Of a stretch of 32,399 nt of DNA, positions 15,887 to 25,667 are shown piece after piece. Source of the DNA: Candidatus Gastranaerophilales bacterium (GTDB lineage Bacteria; Cyanobacteriota; Vampirovibrionia; Gastranaerophilales; Gastranaerophilaceae); the NCBI GenBank assembly GCA_947631645.1, contig CANRMD010000021.1:1-32399 (forward strand). The letters run 5' to 3'. The notes beneath the pieces are model-generated. The model saw nothing but the letters and a program-made list of their open reading frames with translations. It searched no databases and was not told the DNA's origin. The stretch's first letter is position 1; the number at the start of each line of letters is the position of its first letter. The translations under genes were made by a program, and so were the position numbers.

Positions 15887-17236
15887 ATGAAAATGTCAAG
15901 ATTAACTTTATATATATTCATAAGTTTAATTGCGGGTATATTTGTCGGTTGGAAATTTCCTGAATTTGGTAAACAAATGCAGCCCTTAGCTCATATTTTC
16001 TTAAATATGATTAAAATGATTATTGCTCCTTTATTATTTTCAGTTGTCGTAACCGGTATTGCTTCTCACGGCAACATTAAATCGCTTGGCAAGTTGGGAG
16101 CTAAAACATTAATATGGTTTGCAAGTGCAACTTCATTTGCATTGGTAATCGGTTTAAGTGTGGGATTAATTTTTAAACCCGGCAAGGGATTTTCCACAAG
16201 CATTTCGGAGAATATGATTAATACCGCCACGGTAATGGCATCTCAAAATACTCATGAGTCTGCCATTGATATGATTGTAAATATATTTCCTACCAGCATA
16301 ATAAAATCAATGGCAAATGGTGATTTGCTGCAAATTGTAGTATTCTCCATCTTTTTTGCTCTTGCAATTTGTGCGGTCGGACAAAAAGCAAAACCTGTTT
16401 TAGATTGCGTTTCTTCGCTTTCCGAAATAATGTTTAAATTTACTCAGTTTGTTATGAATTTTGCTCCTATCGGAGTTTTTGGTGCCATTTCATATACTAT
16501 TGCCGAAAGCGGCATGGGTATTATGATGAATTATGCAAAGATTATCCTTTCCCTATACTTTGCATTGTTCTTGTTCTTATTTGTCATTTTAAATATAGCT
16601 TGCAGAATAGTCGGAATATCTGTTTTCTCTTTATTAAGAGCAATAAGAGAACCCGCAATGCTGGCATTTACCACTTCAACTTCTGAAGCGGCATTGCCTC
16701 AAGCCATGAAAATTATGGAAAATTTCGGTGTTTCAAAAAATATTGTAGGCTTTGTTATGCCGACAGGCTACACATTTAACCTTGACGGTTCTACTTTATA
16801 CCTTGCTCTTGCAATGCTTTTTTCTCTGCAAATAAGAGATATAGAAGTCAGCACTTTTCAATTGCTCTTTATAATGGGTACTTTAATGCTGACAAGTAAA
16901 GGCATAGCCGGAGTTCCGAGAGTCGCATTGGTTGTTCTTGCCGGCACTCTGTCAAGTTTCGGGTTCCCTATAATTGGCGTTGCTATTTTGCTTGGGGTTG
17001 ACCAAATTCTTGATATGGGCAGAACCACAGTTAATCTTATAGGCAACTGCATTGCTACCGTTGTTATCGCTAAATGGGAAAACGAATTTAACTATACTAA
17101 AATGGAATTGTTTAATAAACAATTTAAACGTACTACAAGAGAAGAATTAAGAGTATACAGCAACGAAATTTTATCCAGAGTTTCTATTGAAGAACACTCT
17201 CAATACGGGACAACAGAAAATAAAGAAAACGTTTAA
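15887..17236 (+). CDS. Dicarboxylate/amino acid:cation symporter (GltP-type, probable Glu/Asp uptake)
   Basis: 449 residues from ATG 15887. An AGGAA ribosome site sits 9 bases before it, whereas a TTG at 15866 falls inside the -10 box. This is a full-length DAACS/SLC1 elevator transporter with eight membrane helices and two re-entrant loops. Loop 1 has TTSTSEAALPQAM, helix 7 has GYTFNLDGSTLY, and helix 8 has DMGRTTVNLIGN. The Asp and Arg that in GltPh (D394, R397) hold the amino group and side-chain carboxylate are kept, suggesting glutamate/aspartate. The Na1-site Asp (D405 in GltPh) is Asn here, as I recall for proton-coupled relatives, so coupling is probably H+ (inference). The C-terminal tail is soluble. 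Confidence 0.9.
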   Translation: MKMSRLTLYIFISLIAGIFVGWKFPEFGKQMQPLAHIFLNMIKMIIAPLLFSVVVTGIASHGNIKSLGKLGAKTLIWFASATSFALVIGLSVGLIFKPGKGFSTSISENMINTATVMASQNTHESAIDMIVNIFPTSIIKSMANGDLLQIVVFSIFFALAICAVGQKAKPVLDCVSSLSEIMFKFTQFVMNFAPIGVFGAISYTIAESGMGIMMNYAKIILSLYFALFLFLFVILNIACRIVGISVFSLLRAIREPAMLAFTTSTSEAALPQAMKIMENFGVSKNIVGFVMPTGYTFNLDGSTLYLALAMLFSLQIRDIEVSTFQLLFIMGTLMLTSKGIAGVPRVALVVLAGTLSSFGFPIIGVAILLGVDQILDMGRTTVNLIGNCIATVVIAKWENEFNYTKMELFNKQFKRTTREELRVYSNEILSRVSIEEHSQYGTTENKENV

Positions 17237-17237
17237 A

Positions 17238-20200
17238 TTATAATTCCGAAAAAGACGGCAGTTCTTCTTGTTTTTCTGCCGAAGCTTCTTCCTGTGGCAA
17301 TGTCCACACAAATGAATTTATTGCATTTAATGAATTTATATCGCCGTAAATATTAACTTTAAATGTATTTGTCAAATCATTAGATTTTTTATATAAAGGC
17401 GGAATTTTATCCGATATTTCACTTGGAATTTTTACAATCGTATTTTTCTTTTCTTGTTTTGTCGTTGAATTCATCATATCTGATATTGAAACATTTCCGA
17501 AAGAACCCAATTTATTTCTTATATCATCTGATATTCTGCCATATATATTTAAATTTGCCTGATTTGTCAACAAATTATGTCTGCCTGTCATATATAAACT
17601 CATATTTACGCCCGTTGTAGTCAAATTATCCGTAATTAAATATCCGTTTTCAAAGGTCAGATTCCCTTTTGACTCTTTAAAATAAGAAGTATTATCTCTT
17701 ACTATTGCATTTGCTACACGGTTCAAAGTTGTATTTAAAAAGCCATGATACAATAAGTTTTTAGCATAAAGGTAATATTCAAATTTTCCTAAAGTTCCCA
17801 TTTTACCGTTTTGAGCCGTATAATTAAACTTACCTTTTAATGACTTTAATACCTCTTTTTCCGTTCCTGTTAACAGTGATATATCAGCGGTAAAATCAGC
17901 TCTTCCGCCTAAATTATCCTCTATTTTACACAAATCATATAATGATGTTTTTACATCAAGACCTTTTCCCGTCATATTTATATCCAAATTATGATGACGT
18001 ATATTATAATCTATTTTCCCTTGAACTTGACCCGAATATGCACTTGCATTTATATTTGACAGTTTTATTATACTATTTTCTATTTTAAAATCACTTACAA
18101 TATCTTTTGCTTTTAAATCTAAAACTTTAAAATTATTTATAACGGCACTTCCCTTTTTTACGGTCAATACCAAATTATCAAATTGACTTTGCAGTGAAAA
18201 AAGTGAATTTAAATCTAAATTTAAAGAATTAACCTGAGCATTATTAACGATTACATTTTTAAAATTTAAATCATTAGCAGCATCTAAAATAACATTAAAC
18301 GCAGAATCATTAACAACAACATCAGGTGCGGTTATTTTTATATTGTTTTCACCAAAATTAACATCTGCATTTTTTATAGACGTCAAATATTTTTTTATAT
18401 TGTATTTATGTATTTTTGCACTGCCGGTTATTTTTGGTTTATCAATAGTATTATTTAACGTTAAATCTGCATTTAATGAAATTTCTTCTCCTCCGAAAAA
18501 GTTCATAGCTGCACTCAATGATGAGGGAATTTGAACTCTCAGATTTTTAAATACAGGTGTTTTTTCATTTATTATCTCACCCGTTATATTTAAGATTTTC
18601 GAAGCATTTTCTTTATTTTCCGCCAGCGATAAATCTTTTATAGTAACTGTTTTATCTTTTATTTCCGCATCAATAGCCAATATGGAAGGCTTATTAAGTA
18701 TTTCTTTTATAACCAAATATGAAATATAATTGTCTTTATTTGCTTTTAATTGAGCTTTTATTTTTGCAATATTATCTTTTATAATTAAATTTCCGTCGGT
18801 TTTTATAATCCCAAGTGCCTTATATGGTTCTTTGACAAAATCGGACAACAATAAGCCCATATCTTTTGAATTAATATCCGCATTATAATTAATATTTACA
18901 TCAGGACTTTGAAGATAATTTTTTATAACACCTGAGATTTTTATCGGAGAAGAATTAAATAAAATTTCTTTTTGAGGAATTTTTATTTCTTTTTCATTGA
19001 AAGAAAATCCAAAGTCTTTCATAATAATTTGAGATTTCTTATATTTTGCACTGCCGGAATATTCAACATCCCCAAAGTATTTATTTTTATCGGTTTTAAG
19101 TGTTATTAGTGCATCATTTATACTTACGGGAATTTTTTGAGTTTTTTCAACAAAGGCTAAACCGTATGTATTTATTTTTGTATCAGATAACAGAGTTTTG
19201 TTTAAATTCCCCTTAATTTCGGATACAAACGACAATTTCCCTTTTAATATGTTAACGGGAAGTTCTTGTTCTTTTAAAAACATTAAAACTAACGGTTTTA
19301 TATCAAGATTTTCTGAAGTTGCTTTTAAATCAACGGTTACATCTTGATTTATTACACCCGATAATTTAACGGGAGTTGAATTTACTTTTAATTCTGCATT
19401 TTCAATTTTTATTTTATTATCATTAAAATTCACATCAGCATTTATTTGATTTATGTTATAAGGGAGTTCATTAATCTTAACTAAGGCATTCTTGATTTTT
19501 GCACTGCCCTTTGATTTGAGCTTTTTAAAATCAGAATTAACACTGAAATCAGCATTTAAAAGCCCTTGTATTTTCATATCTTTTATAGGGTTTTCAATAT
19601 TTAAGGCTTTTGTAAGTTCGCTTGTTATTTTGCTTAAAGTTGCCAAATTAATATTCAAAGCCGATACGTGCATATCAATCAAGCGTTTTTTGCCGTACGA
19701 AAATTTTCCGTTTAATTCAACTTTGTCTTTTAAAGAAGTATGTAATACAGAATTTATTTGAACTTCTTCTCCTTTAAATACAAGGTTTGCCGAATTATTT
19801 TTTAAATATGTATCGTCTACTTTTATGGATAAGTCATTTATTTGAACATTTCCCGTTATATTTTTATTTTTATTGATTTTTACATTACCCGTTATATTTC
19901 CCTTTAAATCTGATTCATAAATTGATTTAAACGGAGAAAAAGTAAATGGTTTTTTTTCGTTGTTTAACAAGGTTATTAAGTTTAAATCATACTTTAAATA
20001 TTCTTTTTTATCCTGAAAAAGAGCACCTTTTATTATTATATGGGCACTTTCATTCAGTTTTAAATTTTTTAAAAGAAGTTCATCTCCCTCCAAATAAAAC
20101 TCTTTATTTACAGAGTAATCAAAAATTTTAAGCTTATAATTTTTACATAAAGTATCAGAAATAAGTGCATCTAAATTAAAACCGTTTGTTTTAAATGTTT

Positions 20201-20612
20201 TATTCATATCAATATATTTTTCAAAAGAAGTTGTAAAATCTTCATACAAAGTAAAATTAATAATCGGTCTTGTTAATTGTGCATCTTTTATTTCAACTTT
20301 TTTAAACAATAAAGGGAGTATTTTAACTCTTAAATCAGCTTCTTTGATTTTCAGAAAAACACTTTCATCAGGATATAAAACAATAGTATGATACATATAT
20401 ATTTTTAAATAGGGTGAAAAATTGCGTTTAAATTGAATATTTTCACAACTAACTTTAAATCCCGATTCTTTTTCTATCTGTGCGGAAAAATCATCTTTAT
20501 ATTTATTTAAATCAATTACATTAGGTAAAGCAAACAAAGCTGTGCAATACATAACAGTGCAAACTGCCATGCTAAGCACTACACATATAATTGTTTTTTT
20601 TAATACAGACAT
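17238..20612 (-). CDS. AsmA-like inner-membrane-anchored lipid-transfer-type protein
   Basis: 1124 residues. One N-terminal membrane helix (about 6-28) is followed by the AsmA start pattern (LNKYKDDFSAQIEKESGFKV, then KIKEADLRVKILPLLFKKVEI) and a very long beta-rich body of alternating short strands with many 'IKGxL', 'ISGVI' and 'VKLSGVI' turns. The C-terminal AsmA-like region runs about 860-1090 (SGQVQGKIDYNIRHHNLDI, then GRISDDIRNKLG). The tail is Glu-rich. Known: AsmA/YhdP/TamB-type proteins are hydrophobic grooves that bridge the periplasm for phospholipid transport to the outer membrane. It starts 3 bases after the ATP synthase gamma stop, so it is probably co-transcribed with that operon. 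Its stop faces the symporter stop one base away. Confidence 0.78.
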   Translation of the reverse strand: MSVLKKTIICVVLSMAVCTVMYCTALFALPNVIDLNKYKDDFSAQIEKESGFKVSCENIQFKRNFSPYLKIYMYHTIVLYPDESVFLKIKEADLRVKILPLLFKKVEIKDAQLTRPIINFTLYEDFTTSFEKYIDMNKTFKTNGFNLDALISDTLCKNYKLKIFDYSVNKEFYLEGDELLLKNLKLNESAHIIIKGALFQDKKEYLKYDLNLITLLNNEKKPFTFSPFKSIYESDLKGNITGNVKINKNKNITGNVQINDLSIKVDDTYLKNNSANLVFKGEEVQINSVLHTSLKDKVELNGKFSYGKKRLIDMHVSALNINLATLSKITSELTKALNIENPIKDMKIQGLLNADFSVNSDFKKLKSKGSAKIKNALVKINELPYNINQINADVNFNDNKIKIENAELKVNSTPVKLSGVINQDVTVDLKATSENLDIKPLVLMFLKEQELPVNILKGKLSFVSEIKGNLNKTLLSDTKINTYGLAFVEKTQKIPVSINDALITLKTDKNKYFGDVEYSGSAKYKKSQIIMKDFGFSFNEKEIKIPQKEILFNSSPIKISGVIKNYLQSPDVNINYNADINSKDMGLLLSDFVKEPYKALGIIKTDGNLIIKDNIAKIKAQLKANKDNYISYLVIKEILNKPSILAIDAEIKDKTVTIKDLSLAENKENASKILNITGEIINEKTPVFKNLRVQIPSSLSAAMNFFGGEEISLNADLTLNNTIDKPKITGSAKIHKYNIKKYLTSIKNADVNFGENNIKITAPDVVVNDSAFNVILDAANDLNFKNVIVNNAQVNSLNLDLNSLFSLQSQFDNLVLTVKKGSAVINNFKVLDLKAKDIVSDFKIENSIIKLSNINASAYSGQVQGKIDYNIRHHNLDINMTGKGLDVKTSLYDLCKIEDNLGGRADFTADISLLTGTEKEVLKSLKGKFNYTAQNGKMGTLGKFEYYLYAKNLLYHGFLNTTLNRVANAIVRDNTSYFKESKGNLTFENGYLITDNLTTTGVNMSLYMTGRHNLLTNQANLNIYGRISDDIRNKLGSFGNVSISDMMNSTTKQEKKNTIVKIPSEISDKIPPLYKKSNDLTNTFKVNIYGDINSLNAINSFVWTLPQEEASAEKQEELPSFSEL

Positions 20613-20615
20613 AAG

Positions 20616-21536
20616 CTATTTATTTAAAGCGATTGTTCCGCCTACTATTTCAGTTAACTCTTGAGTTATCATCGCTTGACGAGCTTTATTATAATCAATT
20701 GTTAATTTTTGAATCATTTCTTCAGCATTATTACAAGCTGCACTCATAGCCGTCATTCTCGATGCCAACTCACTTGCTATTGATTCTAGCATAGCTTGAA
20801 AAATTATACTTGATATAAATAGAGGAACTAATTCCGATAAAACAGAAGATTGACTCGGCTCAATTTCAAAATCGGTAATTTCTTCCTTTGTATAATCAAA
20901 ATCAATGTCATCAAGCGGAAGAATATCCCATTTTTCTACCGAATACGACATCATATTTCTGAACCGGGTAGTAATAATTTCCATAGAATCAATATCACCG
21001 TTTACAAAAGATTTTGCCATATCCGAAGCTACAAGCCTGGCTTGAGAAGAATTAGGAGTTTCACTAAAGGTTAAATATGTTTGAATAATTTTAAAACCAT
21101 ACTCATCAACTTCACGTTTTAAAGCATTATAACCTTTTTGTCCTATAATAAAGAGTTCACATTTAACACCTCTTTTTCCATATTCTTGAATTGTTCGCAA
21201 GGTATATCTAACGACATTTGCATTAAACGCACCCGACAAACCTTTATTTGAAGTCATAACAAGAATACCGACAGTTTTAATATCCCTTTTTTGTAAGAGT
21301 ATCGGATAATTATTTAACGGTTCTTTGAAGTGAGCCTGTTTAGACTCTATATCCGTTACTGATTTTAAAAGTCTGTAAAACATTTTTTCAAGCTCAAAAG
21401 TAAACGGTCTTGATGCTTTAACTTTGTTTTCAAACTTTTTTACCTTTGCAGATGCAACCATCTTCATTGCACGAGTAATTTTTTGCGTGCTTTTTATTGA
21501 ATTTATTCTTGTTCTTATTTTTTTCAGATTTGCCAT
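20616..21536 (-). CDS. atpG: ATP synthase subunit gamma
   Basis: Central rotor shaft of F1, 306 residues. The N-terminal helix MANLKKIRTRINSIKSTQKI and the C-terminal helix RMTAMSAACNNAEEMIQKL...YNKARQAMITQELTEIVGG are classic. The segment joining PLDDIDFDYTKEEITDFEIEPSQS to LSELVPL is short: the roughly 30-residue insertion typical of gamma from photosynthetic cyanobacteria and chloroplasts is missing. It is the last ATP synthase gene in the operon; beta and epsilon are not nearby. Cyanobacterial papers call this gene atpC. Confidence 0.96.
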   Translation of the reverse strand: MANLKKIRTRINSIKSTQKITRAMKMVASAKVKKFENKVKASRPFTFELEKMFYRLLKSVTDIESKQAHFKEPLNNYPILLQKRDIKTVGILVMTSNKGLSGAFNANVVRYTLRTIQEYGKRGVKCELFIIGQKGYNALKREVDEYGFKIIQTYLTFSETPNSSQARLVASDMAKSFVNGDIDSMEIITTRFRNMMSYSVEKWDILPLDDIDFDYTKEEITDFEIEPSQSSVLSELVPLFISSIIFQAMLESIASELASRMTAMSAACNNAEEMIQKLTIDYNKARQAMITQELTEIVGGTIALNK

Positions 21537-21547
21537 TTTTTTACCGA

Positions 21548-23068
21548 TTATTGTTTAAAGAAATTAGTTTTATAATTATTAAGTTTTTCTTTCAAATTAC
21601 TCATATCTTCATCAGAGAGCTTATCTCCGTCATTAAGTTTTTGAGCCAATTCTTTCATATTAGCATCAAAGAATTCAAACCATCCCGATTTAAAATCTCT
21701 GATTTTAATATTATCAATATCATCTAAAATACCCTCATTAGCAGCAAACAGAATACTGATTTGCTTTGCAACGCTTAAAGGAGCATACTGCGGTTGTTTT
21801 AGGACTTCCGTAAGCTTTTGTCCTCTTGTCAATTGGTCTTTTGTTGCTTTATCAAGGTCGCTTGCAAACTGAGCAAAAGCTTCAAGTTCTCTAAATTGAG
21901 CAAGGTCAAGTCTTAATTTTCCGGCAACTTGTTTAATACCTTTTGTTTGAGCATTACCCCCGACACGAGAAACCGAAATTCCCGCATTAATTGCAGGTCT
22001 AACACCAGAGTTAAATAAGTTAGATTCTAAAAATATTTGACCGTCAGTAATTGATATTACGTTAGTAGGAATATATGCCGAAACATCACCCGCTTGAGTT
22101 TCAATTATAGGCAATGCGGTAATGCTTCCTCCGCCCAATTCATCATTCAATTTACATGCTCTTTCAAGTAACCTTGAATGTAAATAGAATACATCGCCGG
22201 GGTACGCTTCACGTCCTGACGGGCGTTTCAATAACAAACTCATTGCCCTGTATGCCTGAGCATGTTTAGACAAATCATCATATATTATTAAACAATGTTT
22301 TCCTTGCTCCATAAATTCTTCCGCAATTGCACATCCAGCGAATGGTGCTATATATTGCATAGGAGCAGACTCATTAGCCGGAGCCGATACTATTATTGAA
22401 TATTCCATTGCCCCAAAATTTTCCAATGTTTTAGCCAGCTGTGCAACGGTTGAGGTTTTTTGTCCGATTGCCACATATATACAAATAACGTCTTTGCCTT
22501 TTTGGTTAATAATTGTATCAATAGCGATAGCTGTCTTGCCAGTTTGTCTGTCACCGATTATAAGTTCTCTCTGCCCTCTGCCTATAGGAGTTAAAGCATC
22601 TATTGCAGTCAAACCCGTTTGAAGAGGCTGAAATACAGATTTTCTCGTAACAATCCCGGGAGCTACACGTTCTATTGCTCTTGTTTTTTCATAGTGTATA
22701 TCCCCGTTTCCGTCAACAGGTACACCTGTCGGATCAATAATTCTGCCAAGCAGTCCTTCTCCTACAGGAACTGATGCAATTCGTCCCGTAGTTCTAACCG
22801 TCATACCTTCTTTTATTTGAGTATATTCTCCTAATATTACAACCCCGACATTATCTTCTTCAAGGTTTAAAACTATTCCAAGCGTGCCTTTTCCGTCATC
22901 AAATTCTACAAGTTCTGATGACATTGCATCACTTAAACCGTATATTCTTGAAATACCGTCTGCGACTTCTAATACGGTACCTACATTTTTTACCTCGAGT
23001 TTCGACTCATAATTTTGAAGTTTTTCTTTTATTACGGATGTGATTTCATCAGGATTAATTGTTGCCAT
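21548..23068 (-). CDS. atpA: ATP synthase subunit alpha
   Basis: Regulatory nucleotide-binding subunit of F1, 506 residues. The P-loop GDRQTGKT, the [26 protein letters not shown] region and the signature [14 protein letters not shown] are all intact. The C-terminal helical domain is complete. The start overlaps the end of the delta gene by 14 bases. Confidence 0.98.
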   Translation of the reverse strand: MATINPDEITSVIKEKLQNYESKLEVKNVGTVLEVADGISRIYGLSDAMSSELVEFDDGKGTLGIVLNLEEDNVGVVILGEYTQIKEGMTVRTTGRIASVPVGEGLLGRIIDPTGVPVDGNGDIHYEKTRAIERVAPGIVTRKSVFQPLQTGLTAIDALTPIGRGQRELIIGDRQTGKTAIAIDTIINQKGKDVICIYVAIGQKTSTVAQLAKTLENFGAMEYSIIVSAPANESAPMQYIAPFAGCAIAEEFMEQGKHCLIIYDDLSKHAQAYRAMSLLLKRPSGREAYPGDVFYLHSRLLERACKLNDELGGGSITALPIIETQAGDVSAYIPTNVISITDGQIFLESNLFNSGVRPAINAGISVSRVGGNAQTKGIKQVAGKLRLDLAQFRELEAFAQFASDLDKATKDQLTRGQKLTEVLKQPQYAPLSVAKQISILFAANEGILDDIDNIKIRDFKSGWFEFFDANMKELAQKLNDGDKLSDEDMSNLKEKLNNYKTNFFKQ

Positions 23069-23627
23069 ATCTGTTTCCCTTTGTTAATTCTTTTTTCATA
23101 TCATCAAATTTTGATTTTAAGCTAAAATCAAGCGTTTTATCTTCTATTTCTATTACTAACCCGCCAATTATATCGGGATTAACCAAATAATCGGGTTTTA
23201 TTGTTTTTAAAAGTTTCTCTTTTAATTTTTCAACTATTTTATTCTTTTGATTTTCATCTAAATCTACTGCCGATATAATTAAAGGCGTTATAATATTATT
23301 AATTTTATTATAAGTTTTTAAATATTGATTTAATGTTTCATCAAGGGCATTAATTCTGTTGTTGTCCAAGAGAAGCAGTATAAAATCGAGTGTAATTTTA
23401 TCAACACGATTATTCAATAATTTTGTCATAATATCTTTTTTATCATTTAAACTTACAACAGGACTGTACAGAAGCGTTGACAATTCGGAGTTTGTATTAA
23501 TTAACTCTTTTACAAAGAATAAATCATCCAAAACATTTTGACACTTATTTGCATCTTTTGCGGTACTTATAAGTGCATTTGAATATGTTCTTGATATTTT
23601 TTTATTTTTTATATCTCCTACTATCAT
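23055..23627 (-). CDS. atpH: ATP synthase subunit delta
   Basis: Peripheral-stalk subunit joining F1 to the b/b' stator, 190 residues. The N-terminal helical domain begins [18 protein letters not shown], and the C-terminal end has [41 protein letters not shown], the conserved delta/OSCP close. It overlaps the b gene by 4 bases (ATGA) and alpha by 14, both signs of translational coupling. Confidence 0.94.
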   Translation of the reverse strand: MIVGDIKNKKISRTYSNALISTAKDANKCQNVLDDLFFVKELINTNSELSTLLYSPVVSLNDKKDIMTKLLNNRVDKITLDFILLLLDNNRINALDETLNQYLKTYNKINNIITPLIISAVDLDENQKNKIVEKLKEKLLKTIKPDYLVNPDIIGGLVIEIEDKTLDFSLKSKFDDMKKELTKGNRYGNN

Positions 23628-24124
23628 AAATTTATTCTTTCAAGCTCCTTTATAGCTTCATCTATATAAAGATTATGCAGTTCTTTATTTTGGTTCAATT
23701 GTTCAAGGGCGTTATCCCTCGCCAATTCAACCGATTTTTCACTCAATATGTTTATCAATTTTGAATGAAATTTTTTAGTTTCTAAGTTTAAAAGTCTTTG
23801 TGCATTATTTTCAATATCTTTTTTGCGGTCTTCAATTTCAGATGCTATTTTTAGCTCAATATTATTAACGCTTGTTTGTGTATCTTTTTTAATTGCATCA
23901 ATATCTGAGGGGAGTTTATTAACCGCATCTTGAGATTTTACAAGTTCTTTTTTTGCAAGCTCTTTTTCATTTTCCGCATTATCAACGTAAGATTTTATAT
24001 CATTTCTGAGGTTTTCAAGTTTTTGCTTAACATTAAATTTATAAAAAAGAAAAGCTAAAACTCCAGCGACAATAATAAAGTTTAAAGTATTTGATTTTAT
24101 TATAATATCAAAAAATTCAGCCAC
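23624..24124 (-). CDS. atpF: ATP synthase subunit b
   Basis: Stator subunit, 166 residues. A short periplasmic N-terminus and one membrane helix (about 12-29, LNFIIVAGVLAFLFYKF) precede a long, charged coiled coil reaching to the C-terminus. A second stator gene (b') lies immediately upstream, so this F0 probably uses a b/b' heterodimer as in cyanobacteria and chloroplasts. Confidence 0.93.
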   Translation of the reverse strand: MAEFFDIIIKSNTLNFIIVAGVLAFLFYKFNVKQKLENLRNDIKSYVDNAENEKELAKKELVKSQDAVNKLPSDIDAIKKDTQTSVNNIELKIASEIEDRKKDIENNAQRLLNLETKKFHSKLINILSEKSVELARDNALEQLNQNKELHNLYIDEAIKELERINL

Positions 24125-24125
24125 T

Positions 24126-24587
24126 TTAACTCTCCTTTATATCCGATTTATCAATAAAAGAAGAATTTATACTGCTGCCCAAGAGTTTAGAAGAAATATT
24201 TTTGGCTATGTCCACAACATTATCTTTTAAAACTTCTTTAGCAGCTAATGCCGAGTTTTTTAAATCTTCTTTTTCTTTAGCGATATTACCGAAAAGCTCT
24301 TCTTTATATTCACTAACCTTTTGTGCACACTCTTTTTTCAAGGCTTGCGACTTTTGAGCAATAATTTCCTGAGCTTCTTCTCTTGATTTTTGAAGTTCAT
24401 CTTCTCTGTATTTGATGTTTTCTTCCGTTTTTAATTTAACATTTTTTGCCTCAGTATAATTTTGAGCAACAAAATCTTGCCTGTCTTTCATTATTTTCAA
24501 AACAGGAGCATAGAAAATTTTATTCATCAAAAAGACAAATACTATAAAACTGATTGCCGCGAATAAAAAAGTTGCATCAAATTCCAT
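24126..24587 (-). CDS. atpF2: ATP synthase subunit b' (second stator subunit)
   Basis: 153 residues. The N-terminus MEFDATFLFAAISFIVFVFLMNKIFYAPVL matches the FDATL...Q-FxxLxxxLNxxFYKP pattern of b' subunits, and a Glu/Lys-rich coiled coil follows. Called atpG in cyanobacteria. It sits between c and b, exactly the cyanobacterial order. Confidence 0.9.
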   Translation of the reverse strand: MEFDATFLFAAISFIVFVFLMNKIFYAPVLKIMKDRQDFVAQNYTEAKNVKLKTEENIKYREDELQKSREEAQEIIAQKSQALKKECAQKVSEYKEELFGNIAKEKEDLKNSALAAKEVLKDNVVDIAKNISSKLLGSSINSSFIDKSDIKES

Positions 24588-24598
24588 AATTTAATCCG

Positions 24599-24823
24599 TT
24601 ATTTACCGATAAGCATAAAGGCGATAAGTAAACCATAAATACCGCAAGCTTCGGCAAGAGCTGCACCAATAATGAAGAAACCTACAAGTTTACCCGATGC
24701 TTCAGGCTGTCTTGCAATACCTTCCATTAAACCTTTAGTGGCAATACCAAGCCCGAGCCCCGCTCCAAGCCCTGCCAATCCTATAGCCAACCCTGCTCCT
24801 AATGTTGCTAATTCAGTTGCCAT
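24599..24823 (-). CDS. atpE: ATP synthase subunit c
   Basis: 74-residue rotor-ring hairpin: a Gly/Ala-rich helix 1, the polar loop ARQPE (about 37-41) and helix 2 with the ion-carrying Glu58. The residues that complete a sodium site (Gln in helix 1, Ser/Thr after the Glu) are Leu and Ala here, so the ring most likely carries protons. The leader RBS AAAGGAG precedes the ATG. Confidence 0.97.
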   Translation of the reverse strand: MATELATLGAGLAIGLAGLGAGLGLGIATKGLMEGIARQPEASGKLVGFFIIGAALAEACGIYGLLIAFMLIGK

Positions 24824-24839
24824 TTTATTCTCCTTTCGA

Positions 24840-25514
24840 TTAATGTTCTTCCGATACCGATGTCAATATATACGCAATTGTAAGCATCATAAATACAAAT
24901 GCTTGCAAGAATGCTACAAATATTTCAAAAAACATAACCGGTATAGGTGCCGCTATTGCCGAAATTCCAAGCATAACCGATACCAATATTTCGCCCGCTA
25001 AAATATTTGCAAAAAGACGGACTGCCAAGCTTAACGGTCTTGTAATCATTTCTAATAAATCAACCAACGTTGTTATTATACCCGTAATACTTAACCCGTG
25101 ATAAATATACTTAATACCCTTTGCCTTAAAACCTTGATACAAATAATAAATCAAAACAATAACAGCCATTGCTGCAGTCATATTAATATCATTTGTAGGA
25201 GAGGCAACTTCTCCCTGTTTTAACTGTATAAGTCTTAAAGGTAATTGCCCCATTAAGTTTGCAACAAGTATAAACAAAAACAAAGATGCAACAATAGGTA
25301 TATGTTTTTCGCCGTTTTTTATTTCAGCTAAGTTACCCAAAAAGAATTTTATTATGCTTTCTGCGGCTGCTTGCATCTTTGACGGTATTATCTCAAGCTT
25401 TCTTGTCAATATAAAAGCAGCCAACAATACAAACGCCATTGCACACCACATTGTTAATAATGTGTCAAAATGTACATGAAAGCTGCCAATATACCCTACC
25501 CAGTGTTCGCCCAT
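24840..25514 (-). CDS. atpB: ATP synthase subunit a
   Basis: Membrane stator channel of F0, 224 residues with about five or six membrane helices. The helix with PLSLAVRLFANILAGEI carries the essential Arg that faces the c-ring Glu. The last helices read FEIFVAFLQAFVFMMLTIAYI. It is the first gene of the operon in this window; no atpI lies ahead of it. AAGGA is 8 bases before the ATG. Confidence 0.96.
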   Translation of the reverse strand: MGEHWVGYIGSFHVHFDTLLTMWCAMAFVLLAAFILTRKLEIIPSKMQAAAESIIKFFLGNLAEIKNGEKHIPIVASLFLFILVANLMGQLPLRLIQLKQGEVASPTNDINMTAAMAVIVLIYYLYQGFKAKGIKYIYHGLSITGIITTLVDLLEMITRPLSLAVRLFANILAGEILVSVMLGISAIAAPIPVMFFEIFVAFLQAFVFMMLTIAYILTSVSEEH

Positions 25515-25607
25515 TTATTTTTCCTTTTACAAGATACTTTTATGTTACCACATTAACCTAAAAAAGAGAATTTTTTTTATTAATCAATCGGGTAATTAAA
25601 AAATTAT

Positions 25608-25635
25608 TTGCAAAATATTAATTTAATGTTATAAT
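25608..25635 (+). promoter_or_regulatory. Promoter of the small membrane protein-hydE pair
   Basis: TTGCAA (25608-25613), a 16-base spacer and a perfect TATAAT (25630-25635), about 32 bases before the chosen ATG at 25668. Confidence 0.65.
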
Positions 25636-25667
25636 AATATACCCACTTTAGGGAAGGAATGTTTATT

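Noticed and set aside
24599-24823. Sodium-driven c-ring
   Set aside because: The helix-1 Gln and the Ser/Thr next to the carboxylate that bind sodium are Leu and Ala here.
24672-25001. Plus-strand 109-codon ORF with His/Lys/Tyr/Arg repeats
   Set aside because: Antisense to ATP synthase subunits c and a; the repeats mirror the Gly/Ala-rich and Ile-rich membrane helices of those genes.
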